DNA of 64,000 nucleotides from Homarus americanus. Lineage: Eukaryota > Arthropoda > Malacostraca > Decapoda > Nephropidae. The stretch lies in the NCBI RefSeq assembly GCF_018991925.1, contig NW_024751680.1, positions 358,501 through 422,500 on the forward strand, in the 5' to 3' direction. Shown in pieces: positions 1 through 10,234 of this stretch. Below the pieces are notes generated by a model. The model searched no databases, was not told the origin of the DNA, and saw only the letters and a program-made list of their open reading frames with translations. Every line of letters begins with the position of its first letter. Position 1 is the first letter of the stretch. Made by a program: the position numbers and the translations under genes.

Positions 1-66
1 GGTTGCTGGATGGGGGGATGGAGGGAGGGAGGTTAAAAGAGATGGAGGGAGGGGCTGACGTAGTGT

Positions 67-245
67 GAAGGGGACGCTGGAGGAGGGTGAGGGACGCTGG
101 AGGTGAAGGGACGCTGGAGGAGGGGTGAAGGGACTGGAGGAGGGTGAAGGGGACGCTGGAGGAGGGTGAAGGGGACGCTGGAGGCGGGTGAAGGGGACGC
201 TGGAGGAGGGTGAAGGGGACGCTGGAGGAGGGTGAAGGGGACGCC
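67..245. repeat. 22-bp G-rich minisatellite
   Basis: About nine imperfect copies of a roughly 22-bp unit built on GGGGACGCTGGAGG followed by AGGGTGAA. Some copies are shortened by a few bases. The motif ends at GGGGACGCCGGG near 246. No coding signal is seen. Confidence 0.9.
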
Positions 246-649
246 GGGAACAGCTGGTGACGAGGACCTGAGCTTAACGACACTGAGGAGTGGTTAACGA
301 GGTTGTTTGTGGAAGTCAACGGCGGCTTAACGACACTGTTAACTGGTAAACGAGACTCGGTAACTGGCCAATGAGGAAGGAACTTACTGATCTACGTAAC
401 TGGGAACGTGACTGTTAACTGGTGATTGCTTTAGCTACCTGTTGACCGTGACTTACCGGGTGGTGAACGTGACTGGTGAACGTGACAGTCTGATGAACGT
501 AACTCTTAACTGGTGAACGTGACAGTTAACTGGTGAGTGGAACTGGCTAGGGTGAGTGGTGAAGGAGGGTATAATGAGACTGTTGGCTGGTGAAAGCTCC
601 TGGGAACTGGTGAACACGTCTGGTGAAGGTTGTTGTGGTACCAGTGACC

Positions 650-650
<1 letters not shown>
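246..650. repeat. Degenerate TTAACTGGTGAACGTGAC repeats
   Basis: The 18-base motif TTAACTGGTGAACGTGAC and variants recur irregularly from about 286 to 560, followed by short non-repetitive sequence. It reads as an old, eroded minisatellite. No gene is seen. Confidence 0.6.
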
Positions 651-698
<48 letters not shown>

Positions 699-736
699 GG
701 TATGTATGTATGTATGTATGTATGTATGTATGTATG

Positions 737-766
<30 letters not shown>
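651..766. repeat. (GT)n followed by (TATG)n microsatellite
   Basis: A GT run (651-697) passes directly into about 16 TATG units (701-766). Cys-Val and Tyr-Val-Cys-Met open frames across it are repeat artefacts. Confidence 0.98.
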
Positions 767-767
<1 letters not shown>

Positions 768-780
768 GTAAGGGGTACCT

Positions 781-1030
781 CCACCACCACCACAACAAGT
801 CACCAACCTTGCTTCAAGGTCACCACGGCCCGCTCACCCACTTTCTGGTGATGACGGGATGCGGTCACCACTCATCGGGGTCACCACTCACGGAAGTCAG
901 TCACCACTCATCGGGTATCACCACTCATGAGGATCACCACTTTATTTTTGTGAGAGAGGGGTGAGATGGGGGGTGTGTGGGCTGGTCACATCTCATGGGG
1001 GGTGTGGGCTGGTCACATCTCATGGGGGGT
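781..1030. repeat. Degenerate TCACCACTCA repeats and a 27-bp direct duplication
   Basis: TCACCACTCATCGGG variants recur from 865 to 940. A 27-bp unit containing GGCTGGTCACATCTCATGG then occurs twice in tandem (about 980 and 1007). No gene is seen. Confidence 0.6.
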
Positions 1031-1176
1031 CAGGCACTAATTAGGTGTGGTGCTGTGTTGAGGAGGAAGACACAAGAGTTGAGCGAGTCCCTGACATGTT
1101 GGGGGGAGGGGTGTCACGGCTCATGGGACGGCGGCATTCATGGGGTATTTTGGTATTATCCTTATTTTTATGATGG

Positions 1177-1181
<5 letters not shown>

Positions 1182-1235
<54 letters not shown>
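1182..1235. repeat. (GA)n microsatellite
   Basis: Uninterrupted GA tract of about 54 bp. Confidence 0.99.
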
Positions 1236-1237
<2 letters not shown>

Positions 1238-1920
1238 CCATCGACCATAAACAAATTTTTTAACAATATTTTTCACCATTTTTTCGAGAATTTCAATTTA
1301 GTCTTGGCAGTGTAGGAACTTTTTTTTTTCTCCCCTTTATTCTTCCTCTCTTTTTTTCTTTATATTTTATTTTCCTATATCACAAAGGTTATAGATTGTT
1401 TGAGATGAAATATTCGTGTGTGTGTGTGTGTGTGGATGGTGTTTTTATGGCGGGCGGGAGGAGGTAAAAGGTGTGTGTGTGTGGGTGTGTGTGTGTGTAT
1501 TGCCTGTATGTATATGTATATTACCTGTATCTTTACCTGTTGTATTTTTAATTAATTAGCAACATGGAAATAATATCACCTCATGTATGTAGAATAGAAA
1601 ATGATATTAATTTATTGTATTTCCTCATAAAGTCATTGTTTTAAAAGTGTCATTTGTCTTTATAAAATTGATGTGTTTGAGGCGCTTTATTACCCCGGGT
1701 CTCTGATGGTGATTGATGCCTTTGTTTATTGTTGTTTGTGTCATTACTTTGTTTGTGTACAAGATGGATTGTTAACGTGGTAATGTACATTGATCCCAGT
1801 CCTTGTTTGTGTGTTGGTCTTGTTATGAAATGGATGTATTTATCCCTGTACCTGAGATGTAGTAGCATTAATGTACCTGTATTTGAGTTGTATCTGTACC
1901 TGTCTGTACCTTAAAAGATG
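1236..1920. other. AT-rich spacer with short GT runs
   Basis: AT-rich sequence with GT runs near 1414-1432 and 1471-1498. Open frames are short and lack recognisable domains. I see no gene or RNA here. Confidence 0.5.
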
Positions 1921-2112
1921 GGGGAGAGAGAGGGGGGGAAGGAGAGTGAGGTTTTCTCCTCCCTCTCTCCCTGTGGACTGAGGGGAGGAGGAGGAGGGGG
2001 GGGGGATGAGGGTGTGAAGAGTTCCTCCCGTGTGGCCAGTATGAGGAGAGGTAAACAGCAGTGTGATGAGGGGGAGAATACTGGAGTGTGAACACGTGAG
2101 TTAGTGTGAAAT

Positions 2113-2147
<35 letters not shown>

Positions 2148-2621
2148 ATAGAAAGACAAACGAAAGGGAGTGAACTAGAAAGGGAGAAGAGAAGAGAGAG
2201 AGAGAATAAAACAAACCAGAAAGGGAGACGAGAAAGAGACAAATAAAATAAAATAGAAAGGAAAACGAGGAGAAATTATTTGTGTGTAAAATAAAAGGGA
2301 ATAGGAAGAGGAATGAAAGAAAGAGAGAGAGAGAGAGAGAGGAATAGGAGAAGTTACACGAGAGAAAATATAGAATAAACTGAAACGAGAGAAAAAGAGA
2401 AAATGGAGAAAGAATAAAAGAAAAAGAGAGTGAGGTGGGCGATAAAGTGTGAATACGGGGAAGAGTGTACAAGAGAGACGGGGAGAGAGAGAGAGAGACA
2501 GAGAGTGAGATTTAGCCCTGAGAACGTGTATAATGGCGAGGCAAAAGAAAAGACAGGAAGAGGAAGGAACTGAGAGAGAAAGAGAGAGACGAAGAAGGAA
2601 AATAAAAAAAATGAGAGAGAG

Positions 2622-2707
<86 letters not shown>
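1921..2707. repeat. Purine-rich tract ending in long (GA)n
   Basis: GA-rich sequence with pure GA runs at about 2117-2143 and 2322-2341, ending in a 79-bp GA run (2629-2707). The Ser-Leu-rich open frames on the minus strand are products of CT/GA repeats. Confidence 0.95.
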
Positions 2708-2710
<3 letters not shown>

Positions 2711-2836
2711 CATTGTGAAGGTACGCGAATGATTTTGGGCCAAAGAAGACTACAGAAGGTTCAGTATAAAAGATGGAGTGAAGAAGAGAAAAAATGTGGA
2801 TAAGAATTCACTTCATCGTTGGAGCTAGGGCATCGG

Positions 2837-2970
2837 TGGGTGGGGGGTGTGGGCGAAGTTATGGGTGGGTGGGGTGGAAGTTAGTGGGTGGGTGGGGGCG
2901 TGAAGTTAGTGGGTGGGTGGGGGTGTGAAGTTAGTGGGTGGTAGATGGGTGGGGGCGTGAAGTTAGATGG
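2837..2970. repeat. GGGTGGGTGGGGG / GTGAAGTTAGT minisatellite
   Basis: About four imperfect copies of a roughly 27-30-bp unit combining GTGGGTGGGGG with GTGAAGTTAGT. Confidence 0.75.
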
Positions 2971-3030
2971 AAGATACGAAGGTGGTAATTGTAATACGAA
3001 TTAACCTTTAGATTCGACTCGGTATGATAT

Positions 3031-3589
3031 GAAGCTTCGTGAACCATTGTGGATGATAAGATTTGGGTTTGTTTACGTCTTATGAACAGTTAGTCGAGTG
3101 AACGAACCTCTCTCGACTCAAGTGTGTTCATGGTGAAGCTTCGTGAACCAGTATAGAGACCAAGATTGGGTTTGTTTACGTCTTATGAACAGTTAGTTGA
3201 GTGAACGAACCTCTCTCGACTCAAGTGTGTTCATGGTGAAGCTTCGTGAACCAGTATAGAGACCAAGATTGGGTTTGTTTACGTCTTATGAACAGTTAGT
3301 CGAGTGAACGAACCTCTCTCGACTCAAGTGTGTTCATGGTGAAGCTTCGTGAACCAGTATAGAGACCAAGATTGGGTTTGTTTACGTCTTATGAACAGTT
3401 AGTCGAGTGAACGAACCTCTCTCGACTCAAGTGTGTTCATGGTGAAGCTTCGTGAACCAGTATAGAGACCAAGATTGGGTTTGTTTACGTCTTATGAACA
3501 GTTAGTCGAGTGAACGAACCTCTCTCGACTCAAGTGTGTTCATGGTGAAGCTTCGTGAACCAGTATAGAGACCAAGATTGGGTTTGTTT
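3031..3589. repeat. 103-bp satellite, about 5.4 copies
   Basis: Copies start at 3031 (diverged, 104 bp), 3135, 3238, 3341, 3444 and 3547 (partial), a 103-bp period. The four full inner copies are almost identical; I see one difference (TTGAG for TCGAG near 3198). Each unit carries the 8-bp palindrome GAAGCTTC and an inverted repeat AGTCGAG / CTCGACT with a 13-nt loop. The last copy breaks off within GGGTTTGTTTA, where the flank turns AT-rich. The near-identity suggests recent amplification or homogenisation. Confidence 0.97.
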
Positions 3590-3955
3590 ATTATGCAAGT
3601 TGTTTGAATGTGCTAAGTGGCAAAAGTTTTTCCTTGTTTTACAATGTATTTTCTCGTTTTACCTCGTTTTTCGTCGTATTTCCCCGTTTTACATATTTTT
3701 CCTTGTTTTACATCGTCTTTCCCAGTTCTACACCATTTTTTTCCTCGTTGATCGGTCAGAGTTCATTCCTCTCCACAAAATTGATGAGAAGGTCGACCCA
3801 TTTCCCGATGACAAAGTTTGACCATCAAGTTGTCTCTTTTAAGTCCGATTCGGCTGATGCTTGATGTGATGTTCCCAATTGTTTGTGTTCCTGTTAGGAT
3901 GATAAATTTGTTGTTTTCCTGGAACTCTCACTCACTCACTCAATCACAATTGTAA

Positions 3956-3960
<5 letters not shown>
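3590..3960. other. T-rich spacer
   Basis: Loosely repetitive CCTTGTTTTACA / TCGTTTTTC sequence to about 3740, then unique sequence. No recognisable product. Confidence 0.4.

Positions 3961-4021
<61 letters not shown>
3961..4021. repeat. (CT)n microsatellite
   Basis: Pure CT tract of about 60 bp followed by CCACACAGG. It resembles a polypyrimidine tract plus CAG, but no convincing exon follows. Confidence 0.98.
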
Positions 4022-4023
<2 letters not shown>

Positions 4024-4439
4024 CACAGGTAGCTAAGTGTCAACACAAATTTCTTTCGTGTTTAAGTCTCAAGTTTAAAGGTTCCTTGTTGAGTGTGAAT
4101 CATGCTGTGGTGTTTTTACCTCCCAGACTGTTCGACTCGGAGCCATTTTTTGAAGATTTTTTTTTTTTTTACCTGTATGTCTGTGTTTTTGTTCGTTTGT
4201 TTGTTTGTTTTAAATCGGTCTTTATCTGTGTATGTGTATGTGTCCTTCCAATATTTTTTTTAACTGTGTGGGTGATGGGAGGGGAGAGGAGAAGGAGAGG
4301 GAGGGGTCAGCTACAGAGGTCAGGTTAAGGCCAGGTAAACACTTAATATATCTTGGCCCGCGAACACACCTTTATTGTGAGGCCTGACTCAGTATGACAC
4401 TCTAGTGCAGTGGGTGTTGATGCGAATAGTGCCCAGGAG
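4022..4439. other. Spacer, no gene seen
   Basis: Unique sequence with a T-rich stretch (4140-4265) and a purine-rich segment (4270-4320). Nothing recognisable. Confidence 0.4.
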
Positions 4440-4785
4440 GTTGGGTTTATGTTGGGTTAGGTTGGGTTTATGTTGGGTTAGGTTGGGTTTATGTTGGGTT
4501 TATGTTGGGTTAGGTTGGGTTTATGTTGGGTCAGGTTGTTTATGGGTTGGGTTTATATAATAGGTTGTTTATGTTGGGTTATGTTGGGTTAGGTTGGGTT
4601 TATGTTGGGTTAGGTTGGGTTTATGTTGGGTTAGGTTGGGTTTATGTTGGGTTAGGTTGGGTTTATGTTGGGTTAGGTTGGGTTTATGTTGGGTTTAGGT
4701 TGGGTTTATGTTGGGTTTAGGTTGGGTTTATGTTGGGTTAGGTTGGGTTTATGTTTGTTTGGTTGTATTTAGGTTGGGTTAGATA
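4440..4785. repeat. 21-bp TTGGG/TTAGG-like minisatellite
   Basis: About 15 copies of a 21-bp unit made of GGTTGGGTTTATG and TTGGGTTA, with some copies lengthened by one T. A Leu-Gly-Trp-Val-Tyr-Val-Gly frame results because the period is divisible by three. The motif resembles TTAGG but is not the telomere repeat itself. Confidence 0.93.
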
Positions 4786-5339
4786 ATTTATTTTTTATTT
4801 GTTATCATCTTCATTGTCATCATACGCATTGTTACCGCCAGCACTGTACGAGCGGTAATGGTGGAATTTATGACAACATATGTGTTATGATAAAGGTAAT
4901 ACGGAAAGATAGTTGATATGAACACAGAGTTAACTAGTTAAGTTGAAGGAGTGAAGAGAGGCAAGCAGTGTTGATGGTAGTGGTTCTGCTGAAACTGCAC
5001 GATGACGCATATCATCTGTACTCCATCTGTCCTGGGCGGGGCTGTTCACGGCACACTGTCAGGCTGTGAGCACTACGAGTATCACGACTAGTTACAGGAC
5101 CCATTACACTAAATCTGTTGTTATGTATTGAGAGGTACTATATATACATCTTTGTCATATTCAGGTAAGTGTTTAAGTAAATACTGTTACCATTATATAC
5201 GATATGAAGCTGTATATGTCACCTGAGTTGTAATCCACCAATCATGAGTGATGTGCTAACATTAACGTTGTATTGACGAGTTTTGACCATTAAACACCAT
5301 CCTCGGGTCTTCTTATCCAGACGTCGTACTTACTGCTTC
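4786..5339. other. Unique spacer with a splice-donor-like site
   Basis: Non-repetitive sequence. CAG|GTAAGTG at 5164/5165 matches the 5' splice-site consensus, but no coding frame of note precedes it. Nothing else recognised. Confidence 0.3.
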
Positions 5340-5349
5340 AGTGTCATGG

Positions 5350-5640
5350 CCTCCGTTCCCTCCTCCTCTTCTTCCTCTCCTCGTATCCTTCTCTTTTCCT
5401 CTTCCACCTCCCCCTCCTCCTCTTCTCTTTTCTAGTATCCCTCCTCTTCAGCTCCCCCCCCACCCCCCATTTAAACACACTACGCTTATACCCTTTACTG
5501 AGGTGGTGAAAGTAGGGGGTAGGGTATGGGAGGATAAGGGAAGGGAGGATAAAGGAAGGGAGGATAGGATAGGGTAGGGGAAGGATAGGATAGGATAGGG
5601 TAGGGGAAGGATAGGATAGGATAGGGTAGGGTAATAGAGT
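5350..5640. repeat. Pyrimidine tract then AGGATAGGATAGGGTAGGGG repeats
   Basis: CCTCC/CTTCC-rich sequence (5350-5480) is followed by GGATAG/GGGTAGGGG tandem repeats (about 5515-5640). Their complement gives Ser-Tyr-Pro-Ile-Leu frames. Confidence 0.85.
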
Positions 5641-5769
5641 AAAGGAGCGTCCAATAGGCATAAACTCTTCCTCAAGGTTGATAGAGGCGCCCGGGGGAGA
5701 GAGAAATTGAATAGGAGTTATTAGTCAACTTGGTAAGCTGACTCGGAGGACGGGAAATCCCCCTCTCCT

Positions 5770-6230
5770 ACACGGTGAGGGAGGAAGGAAATAATTTAAG
5801 TGGGACGAAAAAAAAATTGACTTGGGAGGTGCCGTGTGAGAGAGGGGTGAGAGGGAAGAGGGAGGAAGATGGAAAGGGAATGTGGAGGAAGAAGTGAGGG
5901 AAGGGGAAGGGAATTTGGAGGGAGTGATGGAAGAGGTGAGAGGAGGAAGGGAATCTAGTGTGTGTGTGTGACGTACAGTTTAATGACACAACTTACTTGC
6001 TGTGACTGCTACAGAACCCTTCATTATCACTCCTAATTAACTAGTGACGAAAAAAAGGAGTTAGATAAGATGGTTAAGGAAAAGGGAGTGTGGATGAGGG
6101 GAGGGGAGAGGAGGGGAGTCGGGATAGTGGGGGGGGAAGGGGTGGAGATAGTGGGTGGGAGGGAAACAGGAAGGAGAGAGAATCTGGTAGGGTGGGTGGG
6201 AGGAAAAAGGAAAAAAAAACCACCCCATCT
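5770..6230. repeat. GGGAAGG/GAGGGGA purine-rich tract
   Basis: Strong purine strand bias at 5780-5960 and 6070-6215 without a fixed period. Charged or Phe-Pro frames across it are compositional artefacts. Confidence 0.6.
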
Positions 6231-6519
6231 ATACCACAGCAGGGTGCCCTCAGTCCACCCAGCTGTGAATAACCACCTAACGTTACAGATGGGGAAGTGA
6301 GAGCGGTCGAGTATAGTGTAGACATACCTCCTTGTGTACCCCCCCCCAATAGCCTTAGTCTGCAGTGTACTATATCCACTCCGCACTTAACCTACCCTAC
6401 CCTACCCTAAAGCTTACAGAGGTTCATTATATAAGGGCAATTGATCATGTCGCCCGAACCTATTGACATTCATACTTAAACTAATATTTACATTTAATAT
6501 TTACATTAACAACATGACT

Positions 6520-6522
<3 letters not shown>

Positions 6523-6583
<61 letters not shown>
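6523..6583. repeat. (GA)n microsatellite
   Basis: Pure GA run of about 61 bp in AT-rich sequence. A shorter GA run lies at 6797-6831. Confidence 0.98.
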
Positions 6584-6586
<3 letters not shown>

Positions 6587-6792
6587 ACACTAAAAAAATA
6601 AAAAAAATCCCAGTTCTCTCTCCGTCAGCGAGCGAGTGATAACGTTAAGTATAATGGAGAGCTGCCAGGTCATATAGCTCTCAATTCACTCTTGTTTTAG
6701 TTGAGTTGAATGGAGTTAATAGTCGTTTAAGAGTTATCACAGAATAATTAACTTTTCTCCGCCAGTGAATGAGTGAGTTAGTCAGGGACGGT

Positions 6793-6834
<42 letters not shown>

Positions 6835-6929
6835 ACCTTTCTCTACCTGCCTCCTATAGCAGTTTCTTCATTGATTATTTATCTGTTCATCGTTAAAGTC
6901 TGTTTACTACTTGGCGCCAGGCTCAGTGA

Positions 6930-7155
6930 TTAGGTTAGGTTAAGTTAGGTTAGGTTAAGTTAGATTAAGTTAAGTTAGATTAAGTTGGATTAAGTTGGAT
7001 TAGGTCGTCTGGTTAGATTAAGTAAGGTTAGGTTAAGTTAAGTTTATTTGGATTAGGTCGTCAGGTTAGACTACGTAAGGTCAGATTAAGTTTGGTTAGA
7101 TTAGATTAGGTTAAATTAATTAAGGTTAGGTTAGATTAGATCAGGTTGTAGTCTC
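6930..7155. repeat. Degenerate TTAGG-like repeats
   Basis: TTAGGTTA, TTAAGTTA and TTAGATTA pentamer and hexamer variants over about 220 bp. It reads as decayed interstitial telomere-like sequence (arthropod TTAGG). Confidence 0.75.
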
Positions 7156-7254
7156 AGGTAATAGCTACTCTGAGCCTCGCTAACAGGGACATAAACCGGC
7201 GTAGATTTTCCTGGGAATAAAAAAAAACTGGAAGAAAGAAGTTGATAAAAGTTA

Positions 7255-7830
7255 CGTTAAAGAAGAAAGTGAATAAAAAAAGAGAGGAAATGAGACGCGG
7301 TGGATGAAAAGGTGGGAAAGAAAAAAGGTAATTGGGTTGGATGCAAGTTTGTGTGAGGAGGTAGATATGGTAGAAGGAAGAGAGGAAGAGAGGAGGAATT
7401 TTGTGGTGGGGCTGGACGAGGATTAGGAGGTAGATGTCCTAGGGGTGAGGAGGAGGGGGAAGAAGGGGAAAGGAGGAAAAAGGTTGAGGAGGAGGAAGGA
7501 AGACGAAGGAGGTAGAGAAGGAGGAGGAAGAAGAAGAAGAAGAAAAGGGAAGACAGGAGGAATTTTATGGTGAGGAAGAGGAAAAGGAAGAAGGGGAAGA
7601 GGATGATGAAAAAAAACAAAGAGAGGAGGAGGAGGAGGTGGATTAATAAATAGATGTACTAGGAGGAAAATAAAATAAATATGACGAACTAAAACGATGA
7701 CTCTGAAAATGAATAAATCCCAAAGAAGACGAAAGATGAGAAGAAGAAAAAAAATGAAGACAAGACAAGACTGATAAGGACAACCCCATCGTTTGAAAGA
7801 AGAAAGAAATAAAGAAAAAAAATATATATT
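7255..7830. repeat. GAGGA/GAAGA purine-rich tract
   Basis: Strong purine bias from 7255 to about 7670, then A-rich sequence. Phe/Leu-rich minus frames are compositional. No gene is seen. Confidence 0.6.
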
Positions 7831-8110
7831 TAGTGAATTGACTTTTCCCTTGGACCCGACTGACTGACTGACTGGGTTGACTTGACTTGACGACTTTGAG
7901 ATAAACAGAACCACACGGGCCACAGGTTCCATTCTATCAATTCACCACCAACAGCAGCCGCCACACGACACGGCCAGCTCTCTCACTCCCTCACGTTAAA
8001 CGACACACAAAGACCTTATAAAAATCGCTAACTTGTGGGACGACCAGCGGGCGGATCTTCTTCACCCTCCGAAATGTTTACGAACGACCGATCGATCGAT
8101 GGAGGAATGT
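7831..8110 (+). promoter_or_regulatory. Possible TATA-containing stretch
   Basis: Non-repetitive sequence between repeat tracts, with TATAAAAA at about 8017. The first ATG after it (near 8074) opens a frame of only about 13 codons. A chance TATA match is as likely as a promoter. Confidence 0.12.
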
Positions 8111-8124
8111 CGTAAATATGGGAA

Positions 8125-8220
8125 AGAGAGAGAGAGAGAGAGAGAGAGGGGGGAAGGGGTGGGTAGGAGAGGGAAGGAAGGAAGATGTGGAGGAAGTCCC
8201 TGATAAGTTTGTTGTAGTGA

Positions 8221-8270
<50 letters not shown>
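8125..8270. repeat. (GA)n and (CT)n in inverted arrangement
   Basis: A GA run (about 8125-8151) and a CT run (about 8223-8265) lie about 70 bp apart on the same strand. They could pair as a hairpin. Confidence 0.9.
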
Positions 8271-8275
<5 letters not shown>

Positions 8276-8474
8276 TCGAGGGCAAACAAGATGTATTGGC
8301 GGTTTGCGGTGGTAATGGCGGTGGCGGCGGAGTCGTCTTTAGATATCCAGCGGCCGCCAGTGAGTCCAGGGAAGGCGACCAAGGAGGAGGGAGGGAGGGG
8401 GGACGTTTTTATTGGCTAGTGAACGTCGTAATGGCCTACCTGAATGGTGAGTTCGCACCTGAATGACCAGATAA

Positions 8475-8865
8475 TCGCAAGACCCTCAATACCTCTTCCT
8501 CTCTCTCCCTCTCTTTCCTCTCTCCCTACCTCTTCCCTCTCCCCTTCCTTCTCGCTTCCCCCCTCCCTCACCCCTTCCTCTGACTTTTCCTCCCTCCCCC
8601 CTCTCTCTCTCTTCCCTCCCCCTACCTCTCCCTCTCTCCCCTTCTGCTCCTCCTCTTTTCCCTTCCTCCTCCTCCTCCCCCTCCCTCTCTCCTCTCTCTC
8701 CCCATCCCCTTCCTTTCACTTGTCTTAATATGTTCCTTCATCCTTCCCCTCGGTACCTGTTCTTCCTTTCCCTCCCTCCCTCCTTCCTTCCTTCCTTCCT
8801 TCCTTCCTTCCTTCCTTCCTTCCTTCCTTCCTTCCTTCCTTCCTTCCTTCCTTCCTTCCTCCCCT
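8475..8865. repeat. Pyrimidine tract and (CTTC)n array
   Basis: CTCCC/CTTCC-rich sequence (8497-8720), then about 22 CTTC units (8775-8862). Gly-Arg-Lys-Glu frames on the minus strand are artefacts. Confidence 0.93.
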
Positions 8866-8934
8866 GCTCTTGACCTCCGAACGCCGACTTTGGGGTTAAG
8901 TTATCATCCGAACTCAGCCACACTCGCGTGATCC

Positions 8935-9315
8935 CTTGAGTACGATAACTATATTTTCAAGGACGATAATGTGATGGTTTTCGTACTCAAAGGGGCAAAG
9001 TCATAGTACTCGAGGGTATTATTTTATCGTACTCAAGGGTATATGTCGTAGTATATATCGTACTCAAAGGGGTTAAGTCATCTTACTGCAGTTCATGGTA
9101 CTCAAGGGTATGTCATAGTACTCAAAGGTGGTTGGTTGATTCATAGTACTCAAGGGTTAAGATATAGTAATCATGGGGTTTGCTATTGTACTCAAATGTT
9201 TAAGTTATCGTAGTTAGGTGGTTAAGTCAGTGTACTCAAGGGTGTACTGTATGTGATAGTACTCATAGATTTATATCATAGTACTCAAGGGGATAAGTCT
9301 TTGCACTGAAAGGGT
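8935..9315 (+). repeat. 22-bp ACTCAAGGGG family, block A
   Basis: About 14 diverged copies of a unit running ACTCAAGGGGTTAAG then TCATCGT, with indels. The same unit occurs at 13318-13376 (same strand) and 17957-18310 (opposite strand). Confidence 0.8.
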
Positions 9316-9349
9316 TATCTTAAAATTTGAGGCGAGAGAAAGAGAAATG

Positions 9350-9381
9350 AGGAGTGAAAGCGATTGGAAAGAAAGTGAGAT

Positions 9382-9429
<48 letters not shown>

Positions 9430-9565
9430 AGATCGAAAAAGAGAAGTTGAAAGAGAAAGAAAGTGAGAAATTGAAAGAACGAGAGAAAGAAAGTGAGAGA
9501 TTGAAAGAAAGAGAGAAAGAAAGTGAGCGATTGAAAGAAAGAGAGAGAGAGAGAGAGAGTCACAT
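9350..9565. repeat. (GA)n and GAAAGAAAGTGAGA repeats
   Basis: A GA run (9383-9426) followed by four to five copies of a roughly 33-bp unit containing GAAAGAAAGTGAGA and ATTGAAAG, then another GA run. Confidence 0.9.
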
Positions 9566-9599
9566 CAGCACAATACCGTGACAATTGACCTCCCACTGC

Positions 9600-9650
9600 T
9601 GACTCGACACCTGGCCGTCCTGGGATCGAACCCTGGCAGGGGAAGGGGGG
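9600..9650 (-). repeat. tRNA-like B-box fragment (possible SINE piece)
   Basis: On the minus strand, about 9622-9637 reads GGGTTCGATCCCAGG, which matches the RNA polymerase III B-box core GGTTCGANNCC. No A-box or cloverleaf is found at the expected distance, so it is not a tRNA gene. A decayed tRNA-derived SINE is possible. Confidence 0.2.
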
Positions 9651-9689
9651 GGGGGGATGGATACATTGACCAGGCTATATATTTTTTTC

Positions 9690-10000
9690 TTTAAGCTGTT
9701 TCATCTTTCTTTTCTGTTTCTTCTATGTTTTTGTCCTTTGTATTTTTTTCTTGTTTATTCTTTTTCTTGTTTATTTTTTTTTCTTGTTTGTTCTTTTCTT
9801 GTTTATTTTTTTCTTGTTTATTTTTTGTTTATTTTGTTTTGTTTATTTTTTCTTGTTTATTCTTTTCTTGTTTATTATTTTCTTGTTTATTCTTTTCTTG
9901 TTTATTCTTTTCTTGTTTATTTTTCTTGTTTATTCTTCTTGTTTTGTTTTGTTCTCTTGTTTTTGTTTATTTTTCGTTTGTTGTTTATTCTCTCTCTTGC
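9690..10000. repeat. 15-bp T-rich repeat
   Basis: Imperfect TTTATTCTTTTCTTG units with a period near 15 bp. All three plus frames are open and rich in Phe/Leu/Cys, which explains the membrane-protein-like translations. Confidence 0.85.
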
Positions 10001-10044
10001 CTCGGTGAACACGCTGGCCTTTCCAGTCGTTAACACACAAGGAC

Positions 10045-10200
10045 TTGCATCGTGTACACAGCTGTCGTACACATGAAAGTCTGTGCACACGGCTGTCGTA
10101 CACATAAACGTCTGTCTCGTGCACATGAGACTGTCGTGTACATGAACGTCTGTCTCGTGCACATGAAAGACTGAACTACACACGGCTGCATCTCGTGTCT
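10045..10200. repeat. Irregular CGTACACATGAA/GTCTGTCTCGTG repeats
   Basis: Four to five eroded copies of a unit of about 32 bp, built on CTGTCGTACACATGAACG and GTCTGTCTCGTGCACATGA. Confidence 0.75.
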
Positions 10201-10234
10201 CTTGTACGTCAATCAGCCAATAAGGAATTCGTGT

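Noticed and set aside
5164..5170. CAG|GTAAGTG donor as an exon end
   Set aside because: A consensus donor without a meaningful upstream frame; such matches are expected several times by chance in 64 kb and in TTACCTG-type repeats.
9600..9660. tRNA gene on the minus strand
   Set aside because: Only a B-box-like GGTTCGATCCC is present; A-box, anticodon arm and acceptor stem cannot be formed with the flanking sequence.
9657..10076. 139-codon frame with several apparent membrane segments
   Set aside because: The T-rich 15-bp repeat TTTATTCTTTTCTTG yields Phe/Leu/Cys/Val in all frames; there is no conserved motif.
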